A stretch of 41,443 bases of DNA, from positions 1-41,443 of the forward strand of contig JBOGBZ010000176.1 of NCBI GenBank assembly GCA_051656485.1. Direction: 5' to 3'. The notes under the pieces are model-generated. The model made no database searches, had not been told where the DNA came from, and saw only the letters and a program-made list of their open reading frames with translations. Numbering within the stretch: the first letter of the stretch is position 1; each line of letters starts with the position of its first letter. The position numbers and the translations under genes are program-made. The stretch comes from JBOFDK01 sp051656485 (GTDB taxonomy: Bacteria; Bacillota; Clostridia; Lachnospirales; Cellulosilyticaceae). This document shows, piece by piece, positions 8,310 through 16,500 of the stretch.

Positions 8310-9419
8310 TCATTTCGTTCGACTATATCTTCTGGCTGGGAGTCTTTTGACGAGTCCCTTCATTTCTAATTTTAATAAAATCATTTCAAGTGCTTGCGCT
8401 GTAAGGCCTATCGCCCTAGCATTGGCATCACTGTAAATCTTTTCTATTTGACTAGGTTGCCAACTTAAACAATCATATACTATTATTTCAACTTTATCAA
8501 GTAGAACTGACTGATTATTGTTTAAATTGTCTTTCATCGTCTGTAAATCAACTGGAAATAAGTGTGAAATTTCTTCCAAAATATCTTCCGTAGTCATCAC
8601 TAATTTTGCTCCCGCTTGTATAAGTTTATTCGTTCCTTTACTAAATAAACTAAAAATATTACCTGGGATTGCAAAAACTTCTCGATTTTGTTCTAATGCA
8701 AGATGTGCCGTAATGAGCGAACCGCTTTTTTCTTTAGCCTCTACAACGACTGTTCCCAAACTCATCCCACTAATAATGCGATTACGCAAAGGAAAATGGT
8801 AAGGCAAGCCTTGGTCTCCTGGCATAAACTCCGACAAGACGCACCCTTTCTGCTGAATCGTCTCATAAAGTCTACGATTTCTCGCTGGATAGCACACATC
8901 TACTCCCGTCCCCAAAACTGCAATGGTTTTCCCCGCACGTACCGCCCCTTGATGGGCCGCCTCATCAATACCTGTAGCCATACCACTAATGACACCTATA
9001 CCATAGGCTGCTAATTCCTCACCTATCTTTTTGGCAACTTCATAACCATACTCTGAGCATTTCCTCGACCCCACCACCGCTACCATAGGTCTCTGCAAGA
9101 CCTCTGCCTCTCCTTTTAGAAAGAGTACCGCAGGGTAATCATTGATTTCTTTTAGACGTATGGGGTACTCAGACTCTTCCCATGTAATTAACTGAATACC
9201 TTCCTTTTCACACTTCTCCATAAGCTGTTCACTTTTATCTAGATCTTCCTTACTTACCTCTATTTTATGTGCCCATTCTTCAGAAATACCACACTTCTTA
9301 TAATCTTTCTCCGTCGCACTGTACAATGCCTCACTTGTCTGGAAACACTCTATCAAACTTTTAGTCAGCTCTTTCGGTAACTGCAATTGATGAAACCATA
9401 ATGCTTCTCTTTTACTCAT
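8310..9419 (-). CDS. dprA: DNA-processing protein DprA/Smf
   Basis: 369 aa from the preferred start. A short N-terminal helical (SAM-like) region is followed by the Rossmann-type DprA domain with VVGSRKCSEYG, VISGMATGIDEAAHQGA, AVLGTGVDVCYPARN, FPLRNRIISGMS and IPGNIFS. A C-terminal winged-helix (DprA_WH) ends the protein. In naturally transformable bacteria DprA protects incoming single-stranded DNA and loads RecA; in many Clostridia it is kept without known competence. The frame could begin at a TTG at 9470, but the ATG at 9419 has AAAGGAG with good spacing. The TTG sits in TTGACA, which looks like a -35 box instead. It is divergent from comM, with only 86 bases between them. Confidence 0.94.
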   Translation of the reverse strand: MSKREALWFHQLQLPKELTKSLIECFQTSEALYSATEKDYKKCGISEEWAHKIEVSKEDLDKSEQLMEKCEKEGIQLITWEESEYPIRLKEINDYPAVLFLKGEAEVLQRPMVAVVGSRKCSEYGYEVAKKIGEELAAYGIGVISGMATGIDEAAHQGAVRAGKTIAVLGTGVDVCYPARNRRLYETIQQKGCVLSEFMPGDQGLPYHFPLRNRIISGMSLGTVVVEAKEKSGSLITAHLALEQNREVFAIPGNIFSLFSKGTNKLIQAGAKLVMTTEDILEEISHLFPVDLQTMKDNLNNNQSVLLDKVEIIVYDCLSWQPSQIEKIYSDANARAIGLTAQALEMILLKLEMKGLVKRLPARRYSRTK

Positions 9420-9505
9420 CTTTTTCTCCTTTAATCTTTCTAATTGATTAAACAATTCTATTTTTGTCAATAACTTAGAAAACTCTTTTTTGAAAGGATA
9501 ACCGT

Positions 9506-11020
9506 ATGTTCTGTAAATTAATCAGCTACACTTTAACTGGCATCAAACCACTTCCTGTAAATGTGGAAGTCGATATAAGTGATGGCTTACCTTCCTTTGA
9601 AATCGTTGGTTTACCGGATAGTGCGGTAAAAGAATCGAAAGAACGTGTCAAAAGTGCGCTTCGCAATAGTGGGTTCGCTTTTCCTATACGTCGTATCACT
9701 GTCAATCTCGCACCAGCAGACATTCGAAAAGAAGGTAGTCTTTATGATCTACCTATTGCCCTTGGTATTTTATGTGCCTCTGGTATTTTAGCGCTTGAGG
9801 CTTTGGATCAGTTTTTTTGTGCTGGTGAACTTTCCTTAGATGGGCACTTACGTTATACAAGAGGCCTTGTGCCCATCATTTGCTCGCCTCATGAATCAGG
9901 CATCACGACCTTTGTGGTTCCTTCTGAAAATTATGACGAACTTTCTGCATTAGACCAGAAAAATATCGTTTATTGCTCCCACCTCATAGACGTGATCGCT
10001 TGTTTACGGGACCAGGTAGTTCCCCCTCTCCCCCTACCTGTATCTCACCCAGCCTCGGCTGAAGAATTATTAGATTTCAGTGATGTCAAAGGTCAAGAAA
10101 ACATCAAACGGGGTATGATGGTCGCTGCTGCCGGCTACCACAACGTACTCCTTATAGGCCCCCCTGGTTCTGGAAAGACAATGCTTGCCAAGAGACTTCC
10201 TTTTATCATGCCACCACTTTCTCAGCATGAACGCTTAGAAATCACTAAAATCTATAGTGTGGCTGAAAAACTTACCGACAAGAGACTCATTCTCTCCAGG
10301 CCTTTTCGTTCCCCGCATCATACAGTTTCTACCCAGGGTCTGACAGGTGGTGGTAAGCACCCTAAGCCTGGTGAGATGAGCCTTGCTCACTTAGGTGTCC
10401 TTTTTCTAGATGAACTTTTAGAATTTAGTAAGCGCTCTCTAGAAGTTTTACGCCAACCATTAGAAGATGGTAGCATCACTTTATCCCGCGTTCACCAAAC
10501 CATTACTTATCCCTCGCACTTTTTACTCGTAGCCTCTACAAACCCTTGTCCTTGCGGTTATTATCCAAACATGAAAAAGTGCACGTGTGATTTACCTTCT
10601 ATTAAGAAGTATCTAGGTAAACTTTCTGGCCCCCTTCTTGACCGCATCAGTATTCATCTCGAACTTCAACCCCTTCACTTCGATGCTTTTCAAGAATCCC
10701 ACAATCTCTCCACCGAGATGATGCTCACACAAGTTCAAACCGCTTACGCACGTCAGCAAGACCGCTTCAAAGACACTTCCTTCCATTACAATAGTGATAT
10801 ACCTCCCCATCTCCTCGATACATTCTGTATGTTGACACCAGATGCCAGAGATTTACTGGAGGATTGGTTCATCCGAATGGATGCTAGTGCGCGTGGTCGT
10901 GCCCATATTCTCAAGTTATCCCGTACCATCGCCGATCTTAATGATTCACCACTTATCGATGCACTTGCCCTAAGCGAAGCCATCTCCTATCGGCTTTTAG
11001 ATCGTAACTTTTTTGCGTAA
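9506..11020 (+). CDS. comM: YifB/ComM family Mg-chelatase-like AAA+ ATPase
   Basis: 504 aa, full length. An N-terminal ChlI/Lon-protease-like domain (about 1-175, with VDISDGLPSFEIVGLPDSAV) leads to a Mg-chelatase-type AAA+ core: Walker A GPPGSGKT at 218-225 and Walker B LFLDE at about 299-303. The family's NPCPCGYY...CTC cysteine segment is present, and a Mg_chelatase_C domain follows. In transforming species ComM is a hexameric helicase that extends branch migration during recombination of incoming DNA; elsewhere its role is unclear. It is divergently placed from dprA, so two DNA-uptake-linked genes share one short intergenic region. AAAGGA lies upstream of the ATG. A bidirectional terminator separates it from nrdR. 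Confidence 0.92.
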   Translation: MFCKLISYTLTGIKPLPVNVEVDISDGLPSFEIVGLPDSAVKESKERVKSALRNSGFAFPIRRITVNLAPADIRKEGSLYDLPIALGILCASGILALEALDQFFCAGELSLDGHLRYTRGLVPIICSPHESGITTFVVPSENYDELSALDQKNIVYCSHLIDVIACLRDQVVPPLPLPVSHPASAEELLDFSDVKGQENIKRGMMVAAAGYHNVLLIGPPGSGKTMLAKRLPFIMPPLSQHERLEITKIYSVAEKLTDKRLILSRPFRSPHHTVSTQGLTGGGKHPKPGEMSLAHLGVLFLDELLEFSKRSLEVLRQPLEDGSITLSRVHQTITYPSHFLLVASTNPCPCGYYPNMKKCTCDLPSIKKYLGKLSGPLLDRISIHLELQPLHFDAFQESHNLSTEMMLTQVQTAYARQQDRFKDTSFHYNSDIPPHLLDTFCMLTPDARDLLEDWFIRMDASARGRAHILKLSRTIADLNDSPLIDALALSEAISYRLLDRNFFA

Positions 11021-11062
11021 AATAATAAACGAGAACGACTGGTGTCGTCCTCGTTTATTATT
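11021..11062. terminator. Bidirectional terminator between comM and nrdR
   Basis: Long arms AATAATAAACGAG...GAC pair with GTC...CTCGTTTATTATT with a few mismatches and a short loop. A/T runs flank both sides. It serves the converging comM (plus) and nrdR (minus) transcripts. Confidence 0.9.
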
Positions 11063-11067
11063 TTTAT

Positions 11068-11526
11068 TTATTGTTTACGTTGTTTGATAGCTTCTAATTC
11101 AGCAATAAACTCATCAATATTTTGAAACTTTTTGTATACAGAGGCAAATCGGATATAAGCTACTTCATCGACCTTCTTCATGCGTTCCATCGTTATTTCA
11201 CCTATTTCAGCTGAGGTGATTTCTTTTCTCTCACTAAAATAAATTTGATTTTCTATCTGAACAACCACATCATCCATTTCGTCTATGGTAATTGGACGTT
11301 TGTTACATGATCGTACAATGCCTTTAAGTAATTTTTCACGATCAAAAGCTTCACGTGTTTGGTTACTTTTCACTACCATAATTGGCATACATTCTGTCTT
11401 TTCGTATGTAGTAAAACGACGTTCACATTTTTCGCACTGTCTGCGTCTACGAATTGACTTATTGTCTTCAGTAGGCCTAGAATTCAAAACTTTAGACATA
11501 CCATATCCGCAATAAGGACACTTCAT
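11068..11526 (-). CDS. nrdR: Transcriptional repressor NrdR
   Basis: 152 aa, the usual family length. An N-terminal zinc ribbon (C3-x-x-C6, then CEKC at about 31-34) is followed by RRFTTYEK and an ATP-cone domain (about 45-140) that senses ATP/dATP. NrdR represses ribonucleotide reductase genes by binding NrdR boxes. The ATG has AGGAGG upstream. It is the last gene of the sporulation block, 60 bases after ylmC; no terminator is seen between them, so partial cotranscription with sigG-ylmC is possible. That placement is common in Clostridia. Confidence 0.95.
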   Translation of the reverse strand: MKCPYCGYGMSKVLNSRPTEDNKSIRRRRQCEKCERRFTTYEKTECMPIMVVKSNQTREAFDREKLLKGIVRSCNKRPITIDEMDDVVVQIENQIYFSERKEITSAEIGEITMERMKKVDEVAYIRFASVYKKFQNIDEFIAELEAIKQRKQ

Positions 11527-11586
11527 TCGTTATCCTCCTAAATTCATATTTATATCCTAAAGATTATCATATTTTAAAGACTAAAG

Positions 11587-11847
11587 TCAATATTCACTTT
11601 CCTTGATGTACTCATTCTTGAGTTCAACAAGAATGATGTCTTCACCGATTTTTTTGATTTGATCCCAAGGAATGAGGTACTCACCTTCTCCTCCAAAAAT
11701 CCCCATTACCTTTCTAGGGCCTGGTACGACTATCTTCTTGACTTTTCCATCGGACCAGTCAATCTCTACATCACAAATATACCCTAATCTAGACCCATCT
11801 ACTGTGTTAATGATTTCTTTATGCTTCATATCACCTATACGCATCAT
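11587..11847 (-). CDS. ylmC: YlmC/YmxH family PRC-barrel sporulation protein
   Basis: 86 aa, a single PRC-barrel-like domain. MKHKEIINTVDGSRLGYICD, DWSDGKVKKIVVPGP and GEYLIPWDQIKKIGEDIILV are typical of YlmC/YmxH. B. subtilis ylmC lies downstream of sigG and is linked to sporulation; its molecular role is not known. Here it sits 29 bases after sigG in the same order. Two ATGs are adjacent; the first is taken because GGGGG lies nine bases before it. Confidence 0.9.
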   Translation of the reverse strand: MMRIGDMKHKEIINTVDGSRLGYICDVEIDWSDGKVKKIVVPGPRKVMGIFGGEGEYLIPWDQIKKIGEDIILVELKNEYIKESEY

Positions 11848-11876
11848 CGCTAAAATCCCCCTTTAAATAAATAACA

Positions 11877-12650
11877 TCAAATATACTTTTTCATATGTTT
11901 TAAAGCTGTCTTTTCAAGACGTGACACTTGTGCTTGTGAAATACCAATTTCGTCTGCCACTTCCATCTGTGTTTTACCTGCAAAGAAACGTAGTGTCAAA
12001 ATATGCTTTTCTCTACTATTAAGATGCTTCATTGCTTCTTTTAATGAGATGTTTTCAAGCCATATATCATCTTGATTTTTTTCGTCACTTACTTGGTCCA
12101 TAATATAAAGTGCGTCACTTTCATCGTGGTATACCGGTTCGAACAAGGATATAGGATCTTGAATAGCATCTAATGCAAAAACAACTTCTTCTTTTGCAAT
12201 GCCTAATTCAGCCGCTATATCTTGAATATTAGGTTCTTTTGCATTTTGTCTTGTTAAGCGTTCTTTAGCCTGTAATGCTTTATAAGCTGTATCACGTAAT
12301 GAACGGCTCACACGAATGGCGTTATTGTCTCGTAAATAGCGACGAATCTCTCCTATAATCATAGGTACTGCATAAGTAGAAAACTTGACATTTTGGGTAA
12401 CGTCAAAATTATCAATTGCTTTAATTAAGCCGATACACCCCACTTGGAACAAGTCATCTACATGCTCGCCTCTATTGTTAAAACGTTGAATCACGCTAAG
12501 TACTAGTCTTAGATTACCATAGATATATTCTTCTCTAGCTCTATAATCTCCTTCCTCTATTAATTTAAATAAGATTTCTTTCTTTTCATTACTAAGAATA
12601 GGTAGCTTAGCTGTATTCACACCACATATTTCTACTTTATTAATGGCCAT
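11877..12650 (-). CDS. sigG: RNA polymerase sporulation sigma factor σG
   Basis: 257 aa from the chosen start. The N-terminus MAINKVEICGVNTAKLPILS is the diagnostic σG leader. Region 2 (LRLVLSVIQRFNNRG...DDLFQVGCIGLIKAIDNFD, then KFSTYAVPMIIGEIRRYLRD) and region 4 with its helix-turn-helix (MEVADEIGISQAQVSRLEK) are complete. σG drives late forespore genes. The open frame extends 20 codons further upstream, but AGGAGG lies directly before the ATG at 12650 and homologues start there. It follows sigE in the conserved spoIIGA-sigE-sigG order with an 83-base gap. That gap contains a GCATA element (12723-12727) that could be a forespore -35; its -10 partner is weak. Confidence 0.97.
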   Translation of the reverse strand: MAINKVEICGVNTAKLPILSNEKKEILFKLIEEGDYRAREEYIYGNLRLVLSVIQRFNNRGEHVDDLFQVGCIGLIKAIDNFDVTQNVKFSTYAVPMIIGEIRRYLRDNNAIRVSRSLRDTAYKALQAKERLTRQNAKEPNIQDIAAELGIAKEEVVFALDAIQDPISLFEPVYHDESDALYIMDQVSDEKNQDDIWLENISLKEAMKHLNSREKHILTLRFFAGKTQMEVADEIGISQAQVSRLEKTALKHMKKYI

Positions 12651-12733
12651 GTCGATTCCTCCTAGTAGTGCTATTGATGCATTCCATAAGTCTATATTAA
12701 GCATTACCATTCGTTTTAAATTTATGCAGCCAC

Positions 12734-13483
12734 TTAACTCATTCTAGTTATTTCCTTTTTTAATCGAAGTATAATTTTTTTCTCTAATCTTGATATATAA
12801 GACTGAGAAATACCTAATAAATCTGCTACTTCTTTTTGCGTTTTTTCTTTACCTTGGGTATTAAATCCAAATCTTAACTCGACAATTTCGCGTTCACGTG
12901 CATTTAATTTCTCTAGGGCTTGTTTAAGCAATGTTTTATCTACTTCATCTTCGATATTTCGGTAAATAATATCGGATTCTGTCCCTAATATATCTGACAA
13001 AAGGAGTTCATTGCCATCCCAATCGACGTTAAGCGGCTCATCGATCGATACTTCGATTTTAAGTTTATTAGTCCTTCTAAGATACATAAGTATTTCGTTT
13101 TCAATACACCTTGAAGCATATGTAGCCAATTTTATCTTTTTTTCAGGATTAAAAGTATTAATGGCTTTGATTAGTCCGATGGTTCCAATGGAAATAAGAT
13201 CTTCCATTCCAATCCCTGTATTTTCAAACTTCCTCGCAATATACACCACTAGCCTTAAATTGCGCTCAATCAAAATATTTTTAATTTGTCCTAGCTCCGC
13301 ACAGTCATTTTCAATAGCGGCTATACCTTTTATGAGCTTTTCTTCTTCTTCCTTTGTAAGAGGTGGCGGTAAAACATCACTTCCTCCTATATAATGAACT
13401 TCATTGCTATTGTAAAGCCCCTTTTTACATAGGTAATAAAGGCATTTTTTCAAGTAGTTTTGTATACGCTGTTTTAATCTCAT
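12734..13483 (-). CDS. sigE: RNA polymerase sporulation sigma factor σE (pro-σE)
   Basis: 249 aa from the chosen start. It begins with a basic, amphipathic pro-sequence (MRLKQRIQNYLKKCL...) of about 29 residues. Cleavage is expected near NEVHYIGG, which aligns with the B. subtilis site DEVYYIGG. Regions 2-4 follow, with FENTGIGMEDLISIGTIGLIKA and a region-4 helix-turn-helix (KEVADLLGISQSYISRLEKK). σE runs the mother-cell programme after removal of the pro-sequence by SpoIIGA, encoded immediately upstream. The frame can open at a GTG at 13513 inside spoIIGA, but GGGAGGAA before the ATG at 13483 decides the start. Confidence 0.97.
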   Translation of the reverse strand: MRLKQRIQNYLKKCLYYLCKKGLYNSNEVHYIGGSDVLPPPLTKEEEEKLIKGIAAIENDCAELGQIKNILIERNLRLVVYIARKFENTGIGMEDLISIGTIGLIKAINTFNPEKKIKLATYASRCIENEILMYLRRTNKLKIEVSIDEPLNVDWDGNELLLSDILGTESDIIYRNIEDEVDKTLLKQALEKLNAREREIVELRFGFNTQGKEKTQKEVADLLGISQSYISRLEKKIILRLKKEITRMS

Positions 13484-13502
13484 CTCTAATTCCTCCCTAT
13501 TT

Positions 13503-14372
13503 TTATGCAACACATTCTGGATGTATTAACACATGATAATGATCTTCTTTAAACAACTGATGAGGTGCTATACCTACCACACACTCCTCTAATTGTTTTA
13601 TATAATCGCCTCTTTTTAAGGTTAACTGCTGAAGCTTAACACCTATTAACATACCTTCTTTACAGCCTACACTTTCGTATGGAATTAAATATATCTTTAA
13701 CTTTGGCATCTTCTCTGAATCTTGCAACAAGTGCTCAATTCCTTTTTCCATACAGCTTTTTAAAAAGTCACTTTCTTCTTTTGAAAAAAGCTGCCAAACC
13801 ACATCTTTATTCATGAGCATCACCGGCTTATGGCACATGGTATAAAGATGATTACCTGTGTCTAAAAAGCCTTTTATAGCCATGTTTTTTCCTTGATGTA
13901 CAATTTGTAAATCATAACTGTATTGAAGATGTATTTTCTGTTTCCGAAGCCATATAATGCCTCCTTCAACTAAAAGCCACACGCAGGCGCCTCCTATTAC
14001 GGGTAACCATATGCTTACTTTTCCTCCACTTAAGCGACTTAGACCATAGTAAAAGTTAAACCCAATACCACCTATAATCCAAGCACTTACAAGACATAGT
14101 GTATATACTTTTAAAAACCCTTTGATCGTAGAGGGTCGAAAAAGATACAAAATCGCCAAAACAGGGATCATTAAGCTATTGAACCATACAGGAAATTGCC
14201 TCAAACAAGGTATGCCTATACTTAGACAATACGTCGTCGCTGCCAATAGGCTTGCTACTATTAATTGTCTCCCTCTTACTTTTTTATTAATAAGTAGCGC
14301 TGCTATTCTAAAGATAAATAAATCCATTAGGAAATTAAGTGCAAAAAGTATATCTATATAGATAACTTGCAT
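13503..14372 (-). CDS. spoIIGA: Sporulation σE factor-processing peptidase SpoIIGA
   Basis: 289 aa. The N-terminal half is an integral membrane domain with about five hydrophobic segments (to residue ~143). The cytoplasmic half carries the aspartic-protease motif at D171 (FLDTGNHL). SpoIIGA is an unusual membrane aspartyl protease that cleaves the pro-sequence of σE in the mother cell after a forespore signal (SpoIIR). sigE follows after 19 bases. A GTG at 14381 also opens the frame, but it overlaps the ribosome binding site AGAGGTG that serves the ATG at 14372. A candidate Spo0A-controlled promoter lies upstream. Confidence 0.95.
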   Translation of the reverse strand: MQVIYIDILFALNFLMDLFIFRIAALLINKKVRGRQLIVASLLAATTYCLSIGIPCLRQFPVWFNSLMIPVLAILYLFRPSTIKGFLKVYTLCLVSAWIIGGIGFNFYYGLSRLSGGKVSIWLPVIGGACVWLLVEGGIIWLRKQKIHLQYSYDLQIVHQGKNMAIKGFLDTGNHLYTMCHKPVMLMNKDVVWQLFSKEESDFLKSCMEKGIEHLLQDSEKMPKLKIYLIPYESVGCKEGMLIGVKLQQLTLKRGDYIKQLEECVVGIAPHQLFKEDHYHVLIHPECVA

Positions 14373-14423
14373 GACTTTCACCTCTTATCAATGGATTTTC
14401 AAATAGAACTCAATCTATTTTTC

Positions 14424-14456
14424 ATTGTATAAGAAGTCCTCTACAAATTTTGTAAA
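14424..14456 (-). promoter_or_regulatory. Candidate Spo0A-dependent promoter of spoIIGA-sigE with long spacer
   Basis: Minus strand: TTTACA (14451-14456), 21 bases, then TACAAT (14424-14429). Between them lies TTTGTAGAG (14439-14447), seven of nine matches to the Spo0A box TTTGTCGAA. The B. subtilis spoIIG promoter is known for an unusually long spacer bridged by Spo0A, so this arrangement is plausible. The elements are individually weak. Confidence 0.4.
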
Positions 14457-14470
14457 AACAATAGAAGTAT

Positions 14471-14508
14471 AAAAAAAAAAGATACGACAGAAATCGTATC
14501 TTTTTTTT
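14471..14508 (-). terminator. Rho-independent terminator of ftsZ
   Basis: Arms GATACGA / TCGTATC, extended by A/T runs to about 15 bp, with a six-base loop and a poly-T tail on the minus strand. It lies directly beyond the ftsZ stop and isolates ftsZ from the spoIIGA operon. Confidence 0.93.
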
Positions 14509-14512
14509 CAAA

Positions 14513-15625
14513 TTATCTTGTACGTCTCAAAAAGTGTGGTATTTCTACTGTAACTTCTTGATAGTTTGGTTTCTTTTCTTCTGCAACAGCCTGTACACTT
14601 TGTGTAGTTTCTGGTGTTGCTACTGCTTCAGTACGCACTGGCTCAGTAAATTTTTGTGGAATGATCTCTTTGTTTTGGAAATCAGTCGCAATAACAGTGA
14701 TGATTATTTCATCGCCCAGCTCTTCATTGATAGATGTACCAAAGATGATTTCTGCATCTGGGTCTACACATTCACAAATAAGGTTTGCACCCATATTTGC
14801 TTCCATAAGACCAAGTGATTCACCACCTGCCATATTGATAAGTACGCATCTTGCACCATTAATCGTTGTATCAAGTAATGGACTACTAATTGCTTGTTTG
14901 ATCGCTTCTTCTGCTCTATTTTCACCTGATGCACGACCAATTCCCATATGTGCAATCCCTTTGCTATGCATAATCGTACGCACATCCGCAAAGTCAAGGT
15001 TAATAACCCCTGGATTAGAAATAAGATCTGCAATCCCCTGAACCCCTTGTTGTAAAACATCATCAGCTTTGCTAAATGCTTCTAGCATCGTTGTTTTCTT
15101 ATCAATAACTTGTAGGATTTTGTCGTTTGGTATGATTACTAAAGTATCAACAGATTTTTTAAGTTCTTCGATACCTTTTTCTGCATTAAGCATACGTTTT
15201 CTACCTTCAAAACTAAAAGGTTTTGTAACAACACCTACTGTTAAAATACCTTGTTCTTTCGCGATACCTGCGATAACTGGTGCTGCACCTGTACCTGTCC
15301 CACCGCCCATTCCGGCAGTGATAAAGAGCATATCTGTACCTTTAATAGCTTGTACAATTTCTTCGCGACTTTCTTCTGCAGATTTTGTCCCAATATCAGG
15401 GTTTGCTCCTGCTCCGAGTCCACGTGTCATTTTTTCTCCGATTTGGATTTTTGTAGGTGCACTTGAACGTGATAAGGCTTGATGATCTGTATTAATTGTA
15501 ATAAAGTCAACACCTGCCAGTCCTTGGTGAATCATGCGGTCAACAGCATTGTTTCCGCCACCTCCAACACCTACAACTTTAATTTGAGCGCCTTGGCATT
15601 GATTTTCCATAAATATTTCGAGCAA
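14513..15625 (-). CDS. ftsZ: Cell division protein FtsZ
   Basis: 370 aa tubulin-like GTPase that polymerises into the Z ring. The GTP-binding elements are GVGGGGNNAVDRM (about 19-31) and the tubulin signature GGGTGTG at 107-113. The synergy (T7) loop NLDFADVRTIM is present, and the C-terminal peptide IPHFLRR that binds FtsA, SepF or ZapA-type partners ends the protein. The start is a TTG at 15625 (MLEIFMENQ). GGGGGAG five bases upstream, and the MLE... start typical of clostridial FtsZ, favour it over the ATG five codons later. ftsA is not found next to it. ftsQ lies 70 bases upstream with no visible terminator between. Confidence 0.97.
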   Translation of the reverse strand: MLEIFMENQCQGAQIKVVGVGGGGNNAVDRMIHQGLAGVDFITINTDHQALSRSSAPTKIQIGEKMTRGLGAGANPDIGTKSAEESREEIVQAIKGTDMLFITAGMGGGTGTGAAPVIAGIAKEQGILTVGVVTKPFSFEGRKRMLNAEKGIEELKKSVDTLVIIPNDKILQVIDKKTTMLEAFSKADDVLQQGVQGIADLISNPGVINLDFADVRTIMHSKGIAHMGIGRASGENRAEEAIKQAISSPLLDTTINGARCVLINMAGGESLGLMEANMGANLICECVDPDAEIIFGTSINEELGDEIIITVIATDFQNKEIIPQKFTEPVRTEAVATPETTQSVQAVAEEKKPNYQEVTVEIPHFLRRTR

Positions 15626-15695
15626 GATTACTCCCCCTTCTTCTCATGTTAGACTATGTTTTAGAGTGTTTTTTTTGTTATATGTACTTTGATTT

Positions 15696-16391
15696 TTAAC
15701 TCATTGGTTTAAGGATTGCTTGTTTATACTCTATGAGCGATAAATCAAGAATTCCCATAGCATACTGCTCATGTACTTCTATTAAGTATCTTACTTTTTT
15801 GTCAAAATCTCTGATATTTCCAATTATAACATTTAACCTATCAACATACAAGTGAATTTGTTGGATATTTGATACTTGTATTATATCAACCTCTTGTACA
15901 AATTTATATTTATTAAAAATCATAACAATCTCTCTAAGAATAAGCAGTTGTTCACTATTTTTCAGTTCTAATTTTTCTCCTATTTTAAATTGCTCAAAGT
16001 CCAAGCCTTCTAACTCTGGCAATGGCAATCTTTTTTCCGTACCTTGTTCAATGACATAGCCTTCTTCATCAATACATAAATAAGAATCTAAAAAACGTAC
16101 ATATCCCAATGGTTTTCTCTCTGTCACTTGTAGCGTTAATTGATTTGGAAAACCATAATCAACCGTCACCTCTTTAATATAAGTTAATTGCTTAAGTTCT
16201 TCCACTAGTTTATCTTTTCTTAGTCTTAGACTATGCATCCCCTCTTTAAAAGATATACTCTCTTTAAGTTGCGCCTCTGTATAATATGCAACACCATTTA
16301 CTTCTATTTTTTGAATCTGCCATATAGGTAGCAAAAATACCGTCAGCATACCTATTATACCTAGTCCTAGTATATAGACATATTTTTTCAT
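15696..16391 (-). CDS. ftsQ: Cell division protein FtsQ/DivIB
   Basis: 231 aa. Short cytoplasmic N-terminus, one transmembrane segment (about 4-23), a POTRA domain (IQKIEVNGVAYYTEAQLKESI...) and an FtsQ β-domain containing VTVDYGFPNQLTLQVTERKPLGYV. In the divisome it forms a complex with FtsL and DivIC outside the membrane. The open frame begins seven codons earlier at 16412, but that ATG overlaps a TATAAT box. The ATG at 16391 has GGGGTG at correct spacing and is preferred. It is separated from ftsW by a terminator, so ftsQ-ftsZ seems to be its own unit. Confidence 0.9.
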   Translation of the reverse strand: MKKYVYILGLGIIGMLTVFLLPIWQIQKIEVNGVAYYTEAQLKESISFKEGMHSLRLRKDKLVEELKQLTYIKEVTVDYGFPNQLTLQVTERKPLGYVRFLDSYLCIDEEGYVIEQGTEKRLPLPELEGLDFEQFKIGEKLELKNSEQLLILREIVMIFNKYKFVQEVDIIQVSNIQQIHLYVDRLNVIIGNIRDFDKKVRYLIEVHEQYAMGILDLSLIEYKQAILKPMS

Positions 16392-16410
16392 TTGTTCACC
16401 CCTTTTTCTC

Positions 16411-16419
16411 ATTATACCA
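16411..16419 (-). promoter_or_regulatory. Candidate extended -10 promoter for ftsQ-ftsZ
   Basis: The minus strand reads TGGTATAAT, an extended -10, just downstream of the ftsW terminator. No good -35 is seen 17 bases upstream. The implied 5' leader would be only about a dozen bases, so the call is tentative. Confidence 0.38.
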
Positions 16420-16474
16420 TATCCCCCTTCAGCTTCCTATGAACATCTTGCACCTTCTCCTTTTTTCAGCACAC

Positions 16475-16500
16475 AAAAAAAGTGGCATCTGCCACTTTTT
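16475..16500 (-). terminator. Rho-independent terminator at the end of ftsW
   Basis: Arms AAAAAGTGGCA / TGCCACTTTTT with a two-base loop and a T run on the minus strand. The stem begins inside the ftsW stop codon. Confidence 0.88.

Noticed and set aside
9465..9470. TTG at 9470 as the dprA start
   Set aside because: No good ribosome binding site; the bases form TTGACA, and the ATG at 9419 has AAAGGAG.
12651..12710. Twenty-codon N-terminal extension of σG
   Set aside because: Homologues begin MAINKVEICGVN, and AGGAGG lies right before that ATG.
12700..12727. Forespore promoter before sigG
   Set aside because: GCATA is present at 12723-12727, but the -10 candidate AATGCTTA does not fit well enough to list as a feature.
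14534..15482. Several long plus- and minus-strand ORFs inside ftsZ
   Set aside because: Shadows of the ftsZ coding frame; no ribosome binding sites and cysteine- or serine-rich composition typical of out-of-frame reading.
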